DNA from: Aptenodytes patagonicus
Taxonomy: Eukaryota; Chordata; Aves; Sphenisciformes; Spheniscidae
Assembly (NCBI RefSeq): GCF_965638725.1
Contig: NC_134982.1
Location: 57,163,816 to 57,227,815, forward strand
Direction of reading: 5' to 3'
DNA: 64,000 nt
The notes under the pieces are model-generated. The model was not told where the DNA came from and made no database searches. It saw only the letters and a list, made by a program, of their open reading frames with translations. Position 1 is the stretch's first letter; each line of letters begins with the position of its first letter. Position numbers and translations under genes: made by a program. Positions 50,650 through 64,000 of the stretch are shown here, one piece after another.

Positions 50650-53600
50650 TTAGCATAATTGCGCTTTTTGCGGTTTTATTTTTTTACAACAATGCCGTTA
50701 TTTTAGCCAGTGCTATCTTGACGAGGACTTAGATTGACTGCATCAAGCCAGAAGGCTGTCAGAAAAAGAAATGCGCCACGGAAGTTGGGAAGCCCCAAAG
50801 TGCCTGGAGAGCCAGCTCCGGCTCACAGAGAGGGAAGACATTCCTCGTCCTCCCTCATCCCGTCTGAGACCATTCCTTGCTCCCAGCCTTGACCAGGCGT
50901 CCCCGCAGGGCCGTGCAGAGCAATCGGGAAACAGTCCTGTCTGCCGGCTCCCTGTTCCAGAGGCTGGGCCCCTCTTTATGCAGCTCTTGGCATTGCTATT
51001 TGTGGTGAAAGACACTTGCTCTGAAAGGCTGGTTCTGCAGGCTCAGGGCAGAGCCCATATTTATCCACCCGATACACACACGTGAACCATACGTGTTTGT
51101 GTTTATAAGACATCTATCTCATACATACAGATTCGTATTAACACAGAGATATCCGATACCTAGATGCTTCTTCATATGTACATGTATTTATACACAAACA
51201 CTGGAAAGCACCACATCTGCTGCTTCTAACCCAGACGTGGAAGACAGGGAAGGTGCAAGAGGGCGATTACCCAGGGGAGCGGAGGGAGGAAGAATCCCAG
51301 AGGAGGCAAAGGGAACACCTGATGTGCCTCGATTGAAATGCATGACCGATATAAATTGTGCAAATGTTACACACAGAGCTCATCTCCTAACTCTATGGTG
51401 GGTCACGCCTGCAGTCTTCCTGAGAGGCTCACGGGGGTACCCAGTGGACAACCTGAATCCAGCCCTCTGCGGCAGTTTAAGTGATCCCTGCCACGGTGGC
51501 TCTGCCCCCTTTCCTCCATAGCTACACTGGCCTGCAGCCCATCTGGAGCAGTGCCCACCTCTTGCTGCACATACTGCACCACCAAGCTCTGATTTGTCTC
51601 TGAGCTACCAGGCTCCTCCTGAGACGAAAACTAGTAACTGACAGTGCAGTGCTGGGACATGACAGAGTTATTTATCCTCCACTCTGTTCAGAGCTTCATC
51701 GCAGCTCTCGTTCCATTTGTTGCTTCTTCCCAAAGGTCCTAGCTGCTGGAGTCATATTTTTAAGTAGAAGCTTCAGGTAGGGTTTTAATACTCTCTGTGA
51801 AGTGTGGTTACAGATATTAGACCTGTAACATGAACGGTTTCCACTGACTCTGAGCCAGGAGGCATGCAGCAAGAACTTCCAAGTATTAGTTTGTAAAGCA
51901 GATCCATGCTAAGGCAGACTCCTGCTTTTGCAGGCCTAAGGCTTTCAGAGTGCCCTGAGACTGAGAGGACTGAAGCTAGCGTGCCACAAGTGTGTAGTTC
52001 AGTAAATTACATCGAGCGGTTGGAGACGGATCAGAAGCCTGGTACAGTTTATGGAAGGATTTGCTGTGATCCCACTGGGTTTTGCTCTGGTCCATCATTT
52101 TAAAACTCAGTTATACTCATGGCTTTCAAGCTTCCTCAGTTGGCAGACTCCTAAGTTGCTCTCATGAGGACACAACTTGTTGGTAACATGCTTCAGCTTC
52201 CTGCAACAGGCTTGCTTTTCTCAGTTACCATCCCTCAAGCCTTTAGAAGCAGTCCACAGACCCCAACCACCCACAGGTTCCGACTGAAAACGCAGAAACT
52301 AGTCCTGAGGGCAATGGGATAGCAATCCTATCTGCTGTCCCTTCCACGCCATCAGCAAGATATTCTTGGACCAGCTCCATCCAGTCAGAAAAGCTCACTT
52401 GTTTCTTGTCCTGCTATGCCACTCTGAGGAAATAAGCTCCTACTACAGGATCTGGCCTGTCTGTAATCCATGTTAAATAGCTGGTAAAGATGATACCAGC
52501 ATAAGCAACGGCAATGGCAGGTCATTATGTGTTAGTTCTGGAGGAAGCATGACAAAAAAACCCCAAATTGTTGCTCAAACAGCAGAGCTAATAAACCAGT
52601 TTTCTTAAAGATCTGTGTCTCAAGTGCCCTCTGCCCATGGAGAGGTGTTGGTATCTAACGAACTCGCAATGCAACCTTTCCCTCCACAGGTCAGGAACAG
52701 TGGCTTTCCTTTCTGCTGTGTCTCTTACAAAACAGGATTTACTGCCTTTGAGGTTTCTCTCATTCATATGTACACATTTCCTCTGATCTGTTCACAATTT
52801 TAATATACCTTGTTTCTTTTTAGGCCCCTCGTGGTTCTTTCTCTCTTTTTTTTGGAGTGTTCTGCATTTTATAACTTTTTTCTTTCACTTAGGTACTGCT
52901 GGATATAATCTCTGTCTCTAGGTACGTCTTTCTCCATTTCCTTTCTGTTCTATTCATAGTCCTATAGTCCAAAGCAACCTTTCAGTAGATTGCTCTGTTT
53001 TTTTCCCTCCATGATGATATTACTATAGTCTGTATAACTGTAATACCCAGAGGCACCAACCAAACTATGCACTCTGAACAGTCACTGTACGAACATCCTG
53101 GCAGACACAAATGAAGTCTCCAAATGCACCATTAAAATAGGGCAGAAAAAAGGCAGAGGGGCAAGGAAAGTGCAGAGGTCAAGTGCGTTTGACCTCATTC
53201 CCAACGGAGACAAAGCTGCTCAGCGACAGAAGAAACACCTGTGGGCCCGATTCTTCCTTGTCCTGATCTTGTGTTTCCATTTGCAGCCATGCATTTATAC
53301 TTCTTCATTGTTGCTCTGGCACCATTCTTCTTTCTGTAAAATCACTGTAGATGACGTAACACACCTACAGTGTTTTCAACTCAAGCACCCCAGAATAAAC
53401 GACTTTAACCCTTTCCACCACACATGGAATGATTTCCCACCTCCCTGAATAAACAGCACTGATGCAGATGTACGCATGGCCCTTACTACACACGTGCTCT
53501 GTCTGTCTTTAACCCTCCCCTCTCTAAAGCATCTCAGCGTGCCCCAGATTACAAACCTGTAGCACTGGGTCAGCTGCTTTTTCTAATGACTATCTTCAGC

Positions 53601-54229
53601 TCAGCTACTTCGTCCTACTGGCCAACATCACTTTAGAGGATCTCCTGCCTTCTCCAATTTCACCCACTGGTTACAACTGGCAGTTTCAAAGCCTCCTCTA
53701 ATTCCACCTTTCACAGAGACCAGATTCCTCAGCCTTGCCCTGTCAAAAAGTTCGACTCCAGAACGGTGCCATTTTGCCAGTTTCCATAGGGACGGAAACA
53801 TAGCTCACCGCGCCTGCAGCACCTTAGCGCCTTATCATCAGTAATGCCAGGGACCTGCTATTTGCAGCTCTGTAACTTTCCACCTCAGCTGCTGTAGCTG
53901 CACTTCCCAGAGCCTCTGTTTTCCCGTGTGTTCCCATAGTGCCAGTCCGGTGCCGTCCGTCTCACGGCCTTGGACCTGCAAACACTGATAATGGTGTTAG
54001 GGGGGGTTCTCACGGGACACACGCTACTGCCGGCATGAGAAATGCCTCCCTTCGCTGCCTGTATCTCAGATTTTAGTTTATAGCAGGGAAAACCAAGCAT
54101 AACGCACAACAGAGTAGATAGCAGCCACCTAAATAACCGGCAAGCACCACCCCTTAACGCAAGGGCAGGGACGTGACCGTCCGTCAGGGCACAACGCCGA
54201 CAGAGCCTGCTGGGTCCGCAGGTTCCTGA
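50650..54229. other. Region between the FUT10 and FNTA promoters
   Basis: About 3.6 kb of moderate-GC DNA with no supported gene. Open frames are short and lack known domains. A C-rich run and the end of the FUT10 island precede it. It may hold shared regulatory DNA for the divergent pair, but no specific site can be proved. Confidence 0.5.
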
Positions 54230-54246
54230 GGGCACGGTGGAAGGGG

Positions 54247-54321
54247 ATGAGCGAACTGGAGAAGTACCCCAGCCCCAGCCCCGGGGCCCGGGCCCGGCCC
54301 AAGCTCCCGCCGCCTCCCCCG
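54247..54321 (+). other. Candidate alternative first exon or upstream ORF before FNTA
   Basis: An ATG in the context GGGGATGAG opens MSELEKYPSPSPGARARPKL followed by PPPPP, exactly 25 codons. It runs into a consensus donor (CCCCCG then GTAGGT) at 54322; read through, it stops three codons later. It lies in the FNTA CpG island, 389 bases upstream of the FNTA ATG. Spliced to FNTA exon 2 it would be out of frame, so it would act as a non-productive or UTR exon for FNTA. I do not recognise the peptide; it may be chance in GC-rich DNA. Confidence 0.3.
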
Positions 54322-54635
54322 GTAGGTTTCTGACGGTTAATTAGCAGACCCGTGGATTAAAGCTCCTCAGGGCGCAGCGCGGGCCCTGGGCGCTGCCGGT
54401 ACCGGTCACGGGTCCGGGGGCGGAGGGCAGCCGTCCTGCCGAGCCGCCGGCCCAGCGCCACCGGCCGGCGCGTTCCCGCCAGGCCCCAGCGGCGGGAAGG
54501 GCCTCGCTCAGCCCCGGCCGCACACCCCCAGCCCTCCGCGCCAGGGGAGGCGGTAGGGAGCCACGCGGCCGCTCTGCCCCCGCCGCCGCGCCGGCCTCTA
54601 CGGTTCCGCCAGGCCCCGGAAGCAGCAGCGGCGCG

Positions 54636-63546
<8,911 letters not shown>

Positions 63547-63762
63547 CTGAACATGGAAGAAAACAGTGTTAAGCTCTCAAGCTGTTCTAAAGCAGTACTA
63601 AGTAGGGTCATCCACTAGTTTAAAATCCAGTGTAGTATTCCCCTGGTGAAGAGGTATTGCAATGAAAGAGGAGTGCAGAGTGCTGTATAGTCTTGGGTCG
63701 CTGCTGCTACTGGTGATAGCTCTAGTTGCAGTCAAGAAATGCTTAATTATTGAAATATACCA

Positions 63763-63790
63763 AATAAAGGGTTTATTTCCTAATAATAAA
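63763..63790 (+). terminator. FNTA: FNTA polyadenylation signals
   Basis: Two AATAAA hexamers, at 63763-63768 and 63785-63790, lie about 220-240 bases beyond the FNTA stop. Either would give a short 3' UTR. A longer UTR extending past the window is not excluded. Confidence 0.65.
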
Positions 63791-64000
63791 TACATAAAGC
63801 TATACCTACTATTTATAAGGCACTAAACGAATTTCTCATGCCCTGGTTTATCCACTCATGGTTCCTAACAGTCACCTCAGGTGCTGCAGTAATGACTGCA
63901 GGTAACTTAGCTGTAGTGGATATAAAGTAACCTACTCCTGGTCAGCGCAAGCAGGCACTGCAGTTGTTGCCTTATGTGGGAGCAGCTATGCAACACTGAC

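Overview
This is vertebrate nuclear DNA, most likely from a bird. The evidence is a CR1 (chicken-repeat-1 type) LINE tail ending in the avian-style ATGATTCTATGG motif, compact introns of 0.4 to 4 kb, and two intron-containing genes whose proteins align end to end with known amniote orthologues. The species cannot be named from the sequence alone.

Layout. About 1-38.4 kb holds no coding gene I can support; the open frames there are short and unconserved-looking. It contains relics of old transposons (an antisense CR1-like LINE near 19-19.6 kb, a possible tRNA-derived SINE near 13.6 kb), a solo LTR with a 5-bp target-site duplication (36348-37267), an isolated CpG-rich patch near 26.6-26.85 kb, AT-rich blocks that look like candidate conserved regulatory DNA, and a perfect 244-bp inverted repeat (23678-23921 against 25473-25716) around a 1551-bp spacer. 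That inverted repeat is the most unusual structure here.

About 38.5-50.3 kb is FUT10 on the minus strand. I could rebuild four coding exons with matching splice phases, giving 475 residues with an N-terminal membrane anchor. A probable non-coding first exon lies in a CpG island near 50.2 kb. About 54.2-63.8 kb is FNTA on the plus strand: nine exons, 356 residues, beginning in a second CpG island and ending with two polyadenylation signals. A CR1 LINE fragment sits in its last intron.

The two genes are head to head, with about 4.3 kb between the likely FUT10 first exon and the FNTA start codon. They act in unrelated pathways: FUT10 is a secretory-pathway fucosyltransferase and FNTA is the shared alpha subunit of the cytosolic protein prenyltransferases. 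The arrangement looks like neighbourhood rather than functional coupling. No CRISPR array, operon or bacterial feature is present, and I found no convincing tRNA or rRNA gene.
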